Shown piece after piece: positions 53,966 through 62,068 of a DNA stretch of 64,000 nucleotides (position 1 is its first letter; each line of letters opens with the position of its first letter). The notes beneath the pieces were generated by a model. The model had not been told where the DNA came from and did no database searches. It saw nothing but the letters and a program-made list of their open reading frames with translations. A program made the translations under genes and the position numbers. The DNA comes from Limnohabitans sp. WS1 (lineage in GTDB: Bacteria > Pseudomonadota > Gammaproteobacteria > Burkholderiales > Burkholderiaceae_C), in NCBI RefSeq assembly GCF_003063265.1, contig NZ_NERU01000010.1, positions 88,658-152,657 on the forward strand, given 5' to 3'.

Positions 53966-54976
53966 ATGAACTTTCACCCCCTCATTGAGCTGACCCGCAA
54001 TGGCATCCAGGAATGCGTGCACATGGGTGCCCTGGCCGTGACCGACACCGAGGGTCGCGTGCTGGCTCAGGTGGGCAATCCGCACTGGCTGTGCTTCACC
54101 CGCTCCACCCTCAAGGCCATGCAGGCCTTGCCGCTGATTCAATCGGGCGGTGTGGCGCATTTTGGCCTCACGCCTTCAGAACTTGCCATGATGTGCGCCA
54201 GCCACAACGGTGAAGAAATGCACGTTGAACAGGTGTCGTCCATCCTGCGCAAAAGCGGCTGCAGCACGCGCCAGATGCGCTGCGGCTGCCATGTGCCTTA
54301 CCGCTTCACGTTTTTCGACCACCCCATGCCTGAGGGCTTTGCCTACGACGAGCGGCACCACAACTGCAGCGGCAAGCACAGCGGCTTTTTGGCGTATTGC
54401 GTGCAGCACGGCTTGCCCACCGACAGCTACACCGAGGTGGACCATCCGCTGCAACAAAAAATTCGCCAGGCCGTGGCGCACTTGGCCGGGTTAGATGAGC
54501 AAGAGCTGGCGCTGGGCATCGACGGTTGTTCCGCACCCAACTACGCCATGCCTTTGTCACGGTTGGCGCGCAGCTATGCCCGACTGGCGCAACCCGAATC
54601 GGACGGCCTTTACGGCGAGAGCCTGCAGCAGCTTGGCCAGGCCATGAGCGCCCACCCCGAGCTGGTCTCGGGCACCGGCCGCAACGATGCCGATTTCATG
54701 CGCGCCGGTCGGGGCGACTGGGTCACCAAGGTGGGCGCGGACGGCGTGCAGGTGGTGGGCAGCCGCTCAAGGGGCCAGGCCCTGGCCATCAAGATCATGG
54801 ATGGCAACAAAGCGGCGCTGTTTGCCGCGACCGTGGAGGCCTTGGACCAACTGGGTTGGCTGGACGATGCGCAGCGCCAGGAACTGGAACCCTGGCGTGC
54901 GCAGGTGCTGCTGAACGTGGCGGGGGTGCCGGTGGGTGAACGGCGCAGTGTGTTTCAGCTACAGACTTTTGATTGA
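53966..54976 (+). CDS. asparaginase II-type amidohydrolase
   Basis: A 336-residue protein of the thermolabile (rhizobial-type, Asparaginase_II) family: HPLIELTRNGIQECVHMGALAVTD, MCASHNGEEMHVEQV, HHNCSGKHSGFLAYC and GIDGCSAPNYAMPLSRLA. The Ser-Lys pair and conserved Cys residues fit this family, which hydrolyses asparagine or related amides and is unlike E. coli asparaginases. It follows ena by 126 bases in the same orientation and may process an amide of the pathway, or be unrelated. ATG 53966 has AAGGA upstream. Confidence 0.85.
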   Translation: MNFHPLIELTRNGIQECVHMGALAVTDTEGRVLAQVGNPHWLCFTRSTLKAMQALPLIQSGGVAHFGLTPSELAMMCASHNGEEMHVEQVSSILRKSGCSTRQMRCGCHVPYRFTFFDHPMPEGFAYDERHHNCSGKHSGFLAYCVQHGLPTDSYTEVDHPLQQKIRQAVAHLAGLDEQELALGIDGCSAPNYAMPLSRLARSYARLAQPESDGLYGESLQQLGQAMSAHPELVSGTGRNDADFMRAGRGDWVTKVGADGVQVVGSRSRGQALAIKIMDGNKAALFAATVEALDQLGWLDDAQRQELEPWRAQVLLNVAGVPVGERRSVFQLQTFD

Positions 54977-54986
54977 TCCAGTCCCT

Positions 54987-55124
54987 GGGCGGTGGGTGGT
55001 GGTCTGCGAGCGGTTTTTCGCGACGAGTGCGTCGCTCCTACAAGATCAGGCATCGCCCAAAAGGTCAGGCATCACTTCTTTGTGGGAGCCCCGCCCCCGG
55101 GGCGATGGGTGGTGGTCTGAGAGG
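54987..55124. repeat. second-family palindromic repeat
   Basis: GGCGGTGGGTGGTGGTCTG, GCGACGAGTGCGTCGCTCCTACA and GTGGGAGCCCCGCCCCCGGGGCGATG occur in the same order as in the 93-base units at 36.0-36.2 kb, with an extra AGGTCAGGCATC-type insertion. It lies between the convergent asparaginase-type gene and yggS. Confidence 0.8.
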
Positions 55125-55134
55125 GATGGCATCT

Positions 55135-55818
55135 TCAGCGGCGGCCAAAAATCGCCGTACCCACCCGCACCATCGTGCTGCCTTCGGCAATGGCGGCCGC
55201 CATGTCGGCGCTCATGCCCATGGACAAGGTGTCCAGCGGCAAGCCTTGCTGGCGCAATGACTCGAACAAGGCTTTGGCTTGGGCGTGCACCGCCCGCATT
55301 TGGGCGTCGGTCTCGGCCGACTCGGGAATGGTCATCAGGCCTCGCAACTGCAAGCGCGGCAAAGCGGCCACGGCCTGCGCCAGCGCGGGAAGTTCCTGCG
55401 GGCTGATGCCCGATTTGGTCTCGCCGCCGTCCACATTCACCTGAATGCACACCTGCAAGGGCGGCAAGTGGGGCGGGCGCTGCTCACTCAGGCGCTGGGC
55501 AATTTTGAGGCGGTCCACGCTGTGCACCCAGTCAAAGTGCTCAGCCACCAAGCGTGTTTTGTTGCTCTGGATGGGGCCGATGCAGTGCCATTGCAGGGGC
55601 AAGTCGCGCAAGGCCCCGATCTTGCCCACCGCCTCTTGGATGTAGTTTTCGCCAAAAGCGGTCTGTCCTGCGGCATGGGCGGCCCGCACGGCCTCTGCCC
55701 CCCAGGTTTTGGACACCGCCAACAAAGACACGCTGTGAGGCAGGCGGCCAGCAGCCTGGCAAGCGGCTTCCATTTGCGTCCGGACACGCGACAGGTTTTC
55801 GGCAATGAAGTTGTTCAT
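55135..55818 (-). CDS. yggS: YggS family PLP homeostasis protein
   Basis: A 227-residue PLP-binding barrel: LLAVSKTWGAEAVRAAHAAGQTAFGENYIQEA with the PLP Lys, WHCIGPIQSNKTR, VNVDGGETKSGI and the end LSMGMSADMAAAIAEGSTMVRVGTAIFG (phosphate binding). The family maintains pyridoxal phosphate balance in the cytoplasm. ATG 55818 is chosen over 55866, which would add an unconserved leader. Confidence 0.95.
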   Translation of the reverse strand: MNNFIAENLSRVRTQMEAACQAAGRLPHSVSLLAVSKTWGAEAVRAAHAAGQTAFGENYIQEAVGKIGALRDLPLQWHCIGPIQSNKTRLVAEHFDWVHSVDRLKIAQRLSEQRPPHLPPLQVCIQVNVDGGETKSGISPQELPALAQAVAALPRLQLRGLMTIPESAETDAQMRAVHAQAKALFESLRQQGLPLDTLSMGMSADMAAAIAEGSTMVRVGTAIFGRR

Positions 55819-55962
55819 GGCCTGAGCGTACCAAACCTCGAACAAGCCTTCTTGACGCGCGTCCAACTGTCGCCAACCCGGCAGACAAAAGCACCCGGCA
55901 CGAACCTGTGCACTGCCAGACTGCTAAATTAGCCCCTTTCAACGACCTCCAGCGAGACAACC

Positions 55963-56868
55963 ATGAGCCAGATTGCAGCCAAAACCTACGAACCCACCCC
56001 CGCCCGGAAAGTGGCCTTTTTGGGCCTGGGCGTCATGGGCTACCCCATGGCGGGCCACTTGGCCCGCGCCGGTCACCACGTCACCGTGTACAACCGCAGC
56101 GCCGCCAAAGCCGCCGCTTGGACCGCCGAGTGCCCCGGCAACGCCAGCGCACCCACCCCGCGCGAAGCAGTTGGCGGTGCCGACATCGTGTTTGCCTGCG
56201 TGGGCAATGACGCCGATTTGCGCAGCGTGGTGCTCGGTGCCGATGGCGCTTTTGCCGGCATGAAACCCGGCGCGATTTTTGTGGACCACACCACGGCGTC
56301 CGCCAAAGTGGCCCGCGAGTTGTATGCCCAAGCCCAACAGCTGGGCCTGCACTTTGTGGACGCGCCCGTCTCTGGTGGCCAAGCCGGTGCACAAAACGGC
56401 ATGCTGACGGTGATGTGTGGTGGCGACACCGCGGCGTTTGACGATGTGAAGCCCGCTGCCATGGCGTTTTCTCGGGCCTTCACCTTGTTGGGTGCATCGG
56501 GCGCGGGTCAGCTGGCCAAGATGGTCAACCAGATTTGCATTGCCGGTTTGGTGCAAGGCCTGTCCGAAGCCATAGCGTTCGGCCAACAAGCCGGGCTAGA
56601 CATGCACCAGGTGCTGGATGTGATCGGCAAGGGTGCTGCGCAAAGCTGGCAACTGGACAACCGGGGCAAGACCATGGCCGACGACAAGTTCGAATTTGGC
56701 TTTGCGGTGGACTGGATGCGCAAAGACTTGGGCCTGGTGCTGGACGAAGCCAAGCGCAACGGCGCCCGCCTGCCCGTCACGGCCCTGGTGGACCAGTTCT
56801 ACGCCGATGTGCAAAAAATGGGCGGTGGCCGCTGGGACACTTCGAGCCTGATCCGCCGTTTGCGCTGA
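55963..56868 (+). CDS. NAD(P)-dependent beta-hydroxyacid dehydrogenase (3-hydroxyisobutyrate dehydrogenase family)
   Basis: A 301-residue enzyme with a Rossmann start VAFLGLGVMGYPMAGHLARAGH, substrate motif DAPVSGGQAGAQNG and the catalytic Lys in GQLAKMVNQICIAG. The family includes 3-hydroxyisobutyrate, tartronate semialdehyde and 2-(hydroxymethyl)glutarate dehydrogenases. The last acts right after enamidase in the anaerobic nicotinate route, and ena ends only 2.1 kb upstream, so this is a candidate for that step; yggS in between argues for caution. Confidence 0.88.
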   Translation: MSQIAAKTYEPTPARKVAFLGLGVMGYPMAGHLARAGHHVTVYNRSAAKAAAWTAECPGNASAPTPREAVGGADIVFACVGNDADLRSVVLGADGAFAGMKPGAIFVDHTTASAKVARELYAQAQQLGLHFVDAPVSGGQAGAQNGMLTVMCGGDTAAFDDVKPAAMAFSRAFTLLGASGAGQLAKMVNQICIAGLVQGLSEAIAFGQQAGLDMHQVLDVIGKGAAQSWQLDNRGKTMADDKFEFGFAVDWMRKDLGLVLDEAKRNGARLPVTALVDQFYADVQKMGGGRWDTSSLIRRLR

Positions 56869-56881
56869 GCTTCAGGGCTTT

Positions 56882-56917
56882 CTCAACCCCATTTGGCTCA
56901 GCCAATTTGGGGTTGAG
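56882..56917. terminator. inverted repeat between convergent genes
   Basis: CTCAACCCCATTTGGCT and AGCCAATTTGGGGTTGAG form an imperfect 17-base stem with almost no loop between the convergent dehydrogenase and BON-protein genes. No T-tract is adjacent, so termination would be weak or need other factors. Confidence 0.4.
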
Positions 56918-56949
56918 CCGGACTCACCCTGGGAAGCGGTGTGACAGGC

Positions 56950-57570
56950 TTAACGGGTTGGACGGCTCAGGCGTTCCAGCTCTTGCTCAGAAATTTCTTC
57001 AAACACACGCACCACCTTGGTCACACCCCCGATGCTGCGGGCGATGTCGGTGGCCCGTTTGGCTTCCCGGGTGGTGACCCGCCCCATCAAATACACCACG
57101 CCACGCTGCGTGACCACCTTGAAGGCGTTGACCTGCAAATCTTTGGCATCCACAAACGCCGCTTTGACTTGGCCCGTGGTGACCGTGTCTTTGGACAATT
57201 GCGTCAGGGATGAGGTGGGCATCACGGCCAAGTCGTTGACCACCGACTGAACGTTTTCCTGGCTTTGCGCCAACTTCTCAGCTCTGTCTTTGTCTGCCGC
57301 CGAACGCGCCTCACCGCTGAGCAACACTTTGCGGTTGAAGCTGGTCACCGTCAGGTTCACACGCTCGCCCAGCTCTTGGCGAACAGCGCTGGCGACCTTG
57401 ATTTCGATGCTTTCATCTTCGACCTGTGTGCCAGCGGTGCGGCGGTCTGTGGCGACCACACCCGTCATGACCGCCCCCCCCACAATCAAGGGGGCACAGG
57501 CGCTCAAACTGGACAAGACAGCGGTCAAAACGGCACCCGAAAGCACCAAGGACTGAAGATTGCGTTTCAT
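56950..57570 (-). CDS. BON domain lipoprotein (DolP-like)
   Basis: A 206-residue lipoprotein: signal sequence with lipobox LSSLSAC (Cys near residue 25), a Gly-rich GGAVMTGVVATDRRTAGTQ segment, then two BON domains (IEIKVASAVRQEL to VVNDLAV, and VKAAFVDAKDLQVNAFKVVTQRGVVYLMGRVT to VVRVFE). DolP proteins sit in the outer membrane, bind anionic lipids and support envelope integrity. It starts directly after the SIS gene stop, matching the common diaA-dolP pairing. Confidence 0.9.
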   Translation of the reverse strand: MKRNLQSLVLSGAVLTAVLSSLSACAPLIVGGAVMTGVVATDRRTAGTQVEDESIEIKVASAVRQELGERVNLTVTSFNRKVLLSGEARSAADKDRAEKLAQSQENVQSVVNDLAVMPTSSLTQLSKDTVTTGQVKAAFVDAKDLQVNAFKVVTQRGVVYLMGRVTTREAKRATDIARSIGGVTKVVRVFEEISEQELERLSRPTR

Positions 57571-58155
57571 TTAAAGAGGCTCCTGTTCACCCAACAACTG
57601 GGTGTCAATTCCATCACACAGACAATGCAGCACCAAATGTTGCACCTCCCGAATGCGTGCCACACGGTCATGGGGCACACACACATGCACATCCGTTTCG
57701 CGCAGTTGACGCGCCAACACGCCACCTTGGTGACCCGTCAACGCCACCACACTCATTTCCCGCTCGTGAGCAGCATGGACAGCCTGGACCAAAATGGGCT
57801 CGTCGCCGAGGGCACTGATCAAAAACAGCACATCGCCGGTGTGGCCCAGCGCCCGCACCTGACTGGCCAAACCTTGTGCATCGGACCACAGTGTGGCCAT
57901 CAAAGCATCGGCCGACAAGGCCAGAGCCGACAAACCCGGCCGCTCACGCTCAAAGCCCCCCACGAGCAAGCTGGCCAGGTACTGCGCCAAGCCTGTCGAA
58001 GGCCCCATGCCGGCGGTGAGCACTTTGCCCCCGCCCGTCACACAAGCGAGGACTGCTTGAACGGCGGCTTCCACCGGTTTGGCCAAGCCCTGTGCCACCT
58101 GGTAATGCAGGTCGGCACTGTCGATGAAATGCTGTTGAATGCGCAGGTCTAACAT
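57571..58155 (-). CDS. SIS domain protein, DiaA/GmhA-like
   Basis: A 194-residue phosphosugar-isomerase-fold protein (SADLHYQVAQGLAKPVEAAVQAVLACV, KVLTAGMGPSTGLAQYLASLLVGGF, GDVLFLISALGDEPILVQAV). GmhA makes heptose phosphate for LPS, while DiaA promotes DnaA assembly at the origin; position between yraN and a BON protein is typical of diaA. The usual first loop GNGGSA is changed to GMGPST, which suggests a non-catalytic, DiaA-like role. ATG 58155 is chosen. Confidence 0.85.
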   Translation of the reverse strand: MLDLRIQQHFIDSADLHYQVAQGLAKPVEAAVQAVLACVTGGGKVLTAGMGPSTGLAQYLASLLVGGFERERPGLSALALSADALMATLWSDAQGLASQVRALGHTGDVLFLISALGDEPILVQAVHAAHEREMSVVALTGHQGGVLARQLRETDVHVCVPHDRVARIREVQHLVLHCLCDGIDTQLLGEQEPL

Positions 58156-58231
58156 GGCCGCGATGATAACCGCCAGCGCAGGCAAACTTTCACTTTGCCC
58201 CGCCCGGTGTGTGTCCAATCACCGGATGGCC

Positions 58232-58621
58232 TCAACCGGCATCAAAGGCCGCTTGTAACCACTGGGGGCCCGCCCCGTCCAAGGTCACCACATCGAAGCG
58301 GGCCGGGGGCAAGCGAGACCAACTCAAAAAGTAATGCTGGGCCGCAAAAACAATGCGCCGCCGCTTGGTCGCACCAATGGTCGCTGCCGCCCCTCCAAAG
58401 TCGCTGCGGCTGCGCTTGCGCACCTCAACGAACACCACCGTCCCGTCGGCCGTTTGCATGATCAGGTCGATTTCTCCCCCACCCCGCCCGGGCGTCCGAT
58501 AATTGCGCTGCAGCAAGCGCAATCCCTGTGCTTGCAAATAAGCCAGCGCCTCGTCTTCGCCCGCATCGCCTTGGGCCTTGGTCGAGGTGGCTCTGCCTGT
58601 GTTTTTTTTGAGGAATTGCAT
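58232..58621 (-). CDS. yraN: YraN/UPF0102 family nuclease-like protein
   Basis: A 129-residue protein with a restriction-endonuclease-like core: GEDEALAYLQAQGLRLLQRNYR, GEIDLIMQTADGTVVFVEVRKRS. The Asp of EIDLI and Glu of FVEV are kept; the family's usual Lys after VEV is shifted (VRKR). Function is not firmly known, possibly recombination or repair. Its ATG shares base 58621 with the first base of the divergent rsmI start. Confidence 0.92.
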   Translation of the reverse strand: MQFLKKNTGRATSTKAQGDAGEDEALAYLQAQGLRLLQRNYRTPGRGGGEIDLIMQTADGTVVFVEVRKRSRSDFGGAAATIGATKRRRIVFAAQHYFLSWSRLPPARFDVVTLDGAGPQWLQAAFDAG

Positions 58622-59535
58622 TGACTCCGTCTCCCTTGTCTGCCTCGTTTGCCAAAGCCCTGGAGGCGGCGCACGACGCTGCCGGGTCACAAAACCACCC
58701 GGCCAGCACACTGTATGTCGTGGCCACCCCGATTGGCAACCTCGCCGACATCAGCCTTCGCGCTTTGCACGTCCTGTCGCGCGTCGATGCCGTGGCTTGC
58801 GAAGACACCCGGCACACCCAACAGTTGCTGCGCGCTTATGGCCTGGAACGGCCCTCTGCTCAACTTTTGGCGGTTCACCAACACAACGAGGCGCAATCGG
58901 CTCAAAGCGTGATTGACCGCTTGGCCCAGGGAGAACGGGTCGCCTATGTCAGCGATGCGGGCACGCCAGCGGTCAGTGACCCCGGCGCACGCTTGGTGGC
59001 GGCCGTCAGGCAAGCAGGTTTTCGGGTGTTGCCTTTGCCTGGGCCCAGCAGTGTGACCACCGCCCTCAGCGCTTCGGGCATGACGGGCGAGACAGGCTTT
59101 GTTTTTGCGGGTTTTTTGTCCAGCAAATCAGGCGAGCGCATGCAAGCCGTCCAAGCCCTGGCACAAGAAGCACGCGCAGTGGTCTTGTTGGAGGCCCCTC
59201 ATCGCATTGAAGCCCTGGCCCTGGCGCTGAGCGCTTTGGGTTCGCGCCCGGTCACGGTGGGGCGCGAGTTGACCAAGCAGTTTGAACAATTGCACACGCT
59301 GGCGGCCGCCGATTTGCCCGCTTGGCTGGCCGAAAAGCCCGAACGCCAGCGCGGGGAATTTGTGCTGGTGCTGCACAACACCCCGGTCAGCGAGTCCACC
59401 GGCCAAGGCCTGAAGGTGTTGCAGTTGCTGCTGGCCGAATTGCCGTTGAAGACCGCTGTCAAGCTGGCCGCAGACATCACCGGCGAATCCAAAAACGGGC
59501 TTTACGAACAAGCCTTGGCGCTCAAAAACCGTTGA
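58621..59535 (+). CDS. rsmI: 16S rRNA (cytidine(1402)-2'-O)-methyltransferase
   Basis: A 304-residue SAM-dependent methyltransferase of the tetrapyrrole-methylase fold: VVATPIGNLADISLRAL, CEDTRHTQQLL, VAYVSDAGTPAVSDPGA, PLPGPSSVTTALSASG and KTAVKLAADITGESKNGLY. It methylates C1402 of 16S rRNA. The TTG start is supported by GAGGA six bases before it and lack of a better codon upstream. It is head to head with yraN with no spacer, so its promoter must lie within yraN. Confidence 0.95.
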   Translation: MTPSPLSASFAKALEAAHDAAGSQNHPASTLYVVATPIGNLADISLRALHVLSRVDAVACEDTRHTQQLLRAYGLERPSAQLLAVHQHNEAQSAQSVIDRLAQGERVAYVSDAGTPAVSDPGARLVAAVRQAGFRVLPLPGPSSVTTALSASGMTGETGFVFAGFLSSKSGERMQAVQALAQEARAVVLLEAPHRIEALALALSALGSRPVTVGRELTKQFEQLHTLAAADLPAWLAEKPERQRGEFVLVLHNTPVSESTGQGLKVLQLLLAELPLKTAVKLAADITGESKNGLYEQALALKNR

Positions 59536-59845
59536 TTTTCAGGGGATTGCACTTCGGTTTTTTCTTTTTTATCTCTGAAATTTATGAATACCTTTGTATA
59601 TTTATTAAAAGTGAAATAGTTTTTTATTGTCATATTTGAATCGCAAGCTTGGATAATCGGGGGATGACCCTTGCTGACATGGCCTTGCCCAACTTTCGCT
59701 GTTCACGGTTTGATTTTTCACCAAGCCCCACGCCACCTTCGCAGCACACCGCCCGAGGTTCTTGTCTCCCCCGTTGGGCTGACACTGTTGTCTGGCCGCA
59801 GGCCCCTGTCCCACCCATTCTGGCTCTGGCCTGCGGCACGCAGGC
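59536..59845. other. AT-rich intergenic region before the MFS gene
   Basis: About 310 bases with no supported gene. Positions 59555-59640 are strongly AT-rich (runs of T, TTTATTAAAAGTG) in an otherwise GC-rich genome, and probably hold the promoter of the MFS gene. A 66-codon frame at 59649 lacks family features and is rejected as coding. Confidence 0.5.
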
Positions 59846-61129
59846 ATGACGATCCAAGCATCACCATACCTGCCAAGGCGCAGGGTGATCCTCGTTTTTC
59901 TGGCGTTTGCACTGGCCTACTTTCTGTCATCCTTGATCCGGGCCATCACAGCGACCTTGTCGCCCAGCCTGACGGCTGAATTTGCCCTGAGTGCACAAGA
60001 CTTGGGTTTGTTGGCGGGTGGCTATTTTTTGGGGTTTTCACTGACCCAACTGCCTCTGGGTCGATGGCTGGACCTGCACGGCCCCAAAAAGGTGATTTTG
60101 GCCTTCTTGAGCGTTGCAGTGATGGGCTGCCTGGCCTTTGCGTGGGCAGAGCAATTTCACAGCTTGCTGGCGGCCAGGGTGTTGTGCGGCATGGGTGTGA
60201 GCGCCTGCTTGATGGCACCCTTGACAGCCTACCGGCGCTGGTTTGATCGCAACACCCAGCTCAGGGCCAATTCATGGATGCTCATGACCGGCTCTACGGG
60301 CATGCTGGCGGCCACTTTGCCTGTGCAATGGCTCATGCCGCTTTGGGGCTGGCGGCCCTTGTTCATCGTGTTGGCCGCCATGGTGGTCGTCACCATGGCG
60401 CTGGTCTTGTTGCTGGTACCCCACTGGTCGCCTCCTTCCCAACGCGCCGACCCGGTCGCGCTGAACACCACAACATCCGACGGTTACCGCTTGATTTGGC
60501 AAAGCCCTTATTTTTGGCGAATGGTGCCGATCGGCTTTTTTTGTCATGGGGGCATGGTCGCCATTCAGACTTTGTGGGCAGGCCAATGGATGACCCAAGT
60601 GGCTGGTTGGAACGCCACAGACGCGGCGGGCGGCTTGTTTGTGATCAATCTGGGCATGCTCATCAGTTTTTGGCTGTGGGGCCTGATCACGCCACGGCTG
60701 GCCAAGGCCGGTGTCCGCATGGAGACCCTGATCACCTGGTGTTTGCCCATGACCTTTGCCGCCTTGTTGGTCTTGGTGACGGCAGGTCCAGCGGTGGGAT
60801 CAGGGGCCGCTGCCGTATTGACCGTGTTTTGTGTGGGCAGTTCGGTCGTCTCCTTGATTCAGCCTGCCGTCGGCTTGAAATTTCCCGTCCATTTGGCTGG
60901 CCGGGCTTTGTCGGCCTACAACTTGGTGGTGTTGTCCGGCATTTTCTGCGTGCAATGGGGCATTGGCCTGGTCATTGACTTGGGGCTGGCCATGGACTTG
61001 TACCCTGTCATGGCCTATCGGGTGGCCCTGATGACTTTTGCGGCTTGTTCCGTGCTGTCCTGGCTGTACTTCATACTCAAGCGCATGCGGCCAGGCAGCG
61101 CCCCCAAACCACTGAACCCTGGTCCTTGA
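59846..61129 (+). CDS. MFS transporter
   Basis: A 427-residue permease with twelve predicted helices and the first-half MFS signature between helices 2 and 3 (GRWLDLHGPKKV). SLIRAITATLSPSLTAEFALSAQDLGLLAGGYFLGFSLTQLPLGRWLD is typical of nitrate/sugar-acid-like MFS carriers of the betaproteobacteria. The substrate is unknown. It is convergent with the EamA transporter gene. Confidence 0.88.
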   Translation: MTIQASPYLPRRRVILVFLAFALAYFLSSLIRAITATLSPSLTAEFALSAQDLGLLAGGYFLGFSLTQLPLGRWLDLHGPKKVILAFLSVAVMGCLAFAWAEQFHSLLAARVLCGMGVSACLMAPLTAYRRWFDRNTQLRANSWMLMTGSTGMLAATLPVQWLMPLWGWRPLFIVLAAMVVVTMALVLLLVPHWSPPSQRADPVALNTTTSDGYRLIWQSPYFWRMVPIGFFCHGGMVAIQTLWAGQWMTQVAGWNATDAAGGLFVINLGMLISFWLWGLITPRLAKAGVRMETLITWCLPMTFAALLVLVTAGPAVGSGAAAVLTVFCVGSSVVSLIQPAVGLKFPVHLAGRALSAYNLVVLSGIFCVQWGIGLVIDLGLAMDLYPVMAYRVALMTFAACSVLSWLYFILKRMRPGSAPKPLNPGP

Positions 61130-61159
61130 AACCCGGGTCCAGCGGCAGAAAAGGCCCTT

Positions 61160-62068
61160 TCAGCGTTTTCGCAAACCCAGCCACATGACTGTGGCCACCA
61201 CCACCGCCGCCCCCAGCAATTGCATGGGGGCGATGGCCTGACCCAGCAGCGCCCAAGCCAGCACCAGTGCAAAGATGGGCTCCACATTCATGATGGCCGA
61301 GTTGCCCACCACGCCCAGCTTGGGCAGCACGGTGAACATGATGGTGAAGGCCGTGCCGTACAAAAAGGTGAGTAGCCCCAGCCCCCACCATCCGGGCACA
61401 GCCTGCGGCCACTGAAACCCGCCTTGTGTGAGCGCCACGCTGGCGGCCAGCACACCCACGGTGGCCATGGTGGTGAAGGTGCGCAGACGCCCGTCCACCC
61501 CCACCGTCTCGTGCTGGGTGAGCACCAAGGCCAGGCCAAAAGTGGCCGAAGCAGCCAATGCAAAACCCACACCCGCCCCGATTTCTGCCCAATGACGCTC
61601 CGCGCCCAGGCCCGAGGCCGCGCCCAGCACGTCCAGTGCCAGGGCCAGCCCGGCCATCATGACCGGCATGGCCCACAGCACGGCGCGTTCCGGTTGGTGA
61701 CCGTACAAAATCCTGGCCCACAGGGCCGTGGTCAGCGGGTACGTGTTGAAGGCCAACAAGGCCAGCGCCACGGGCAAACGCTCCACCGCCGAGTACAGGC
61801 ACACGCTTTGCACCGCGATCAGCAGGCCCACCGCGCCCAGGTATTTGCGCTGCCCGGGCAAAACACGCCAGGCCACCTTTTGCTGCCACAAGATCAGCGC
61901 CACCACGGTGGCCGTGATGACGCTGCGCACCGTCACCGCCGTCACCACATCCAGCCCGTGGTTGAAAGCGGTGCGGGCGGCCACATGGTTGGCCCCCATC
62001 ATGAAGGCGACCAGCAGCAAGGTGCCAAAGGCCGCGCCGCTCAAGCCCGGTTTGGCCATTGTGCTCAC
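61160..62068 (-). CDS. EamA/DMT family transporter
   Basis: A 302-residue membrane protein with ten predicted helices in two EamA halves (GTLLLVAFMMGANHVAARTAF..., and ASATFGLALVLTQHETVG...NVEPIFALVLAWALLGQ). Such carriers export or import small metabolites. It begins at GTG 62068, overlapping the stop of the PanE-like gene, and is the last of a three-gene overlapping operon; it may move the compound handled by that operon. Confidence 0.88.
   Translation of the reverse strand: MSTMAKPGLSGAAFGTLLLVAFMMGANHVAARTAFNHGLDVVTAVTVRSVITATVVALILWQQKVAWRVLPGQRKYLGAVGLLIAVQSVCLYSAVERLPVALALLAFNTYPLTTALWARILYGHQPERAVLWAMPVMMAGLALALDVLGAASGLGAERHWAEIGAGVGFALAASATFGLALVLTQHETVGVDGRLRTFTTMATVGVLAASVALTQGGFQWPQAVPGWWGLGLLTFLYGTAFTIMFTVLPKLGVVGNSAIMNVEPIFALVLAWALLGQAIAPMQLLGAAVVVATVMWLGLRKR

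Noticed and set aside
59649..59849. Small 66-codon plus-strand frame before the MFS gene
   Set aside because: No ribosome-binding site, no family features, and it overlaps the more likely promoter and MFS start.
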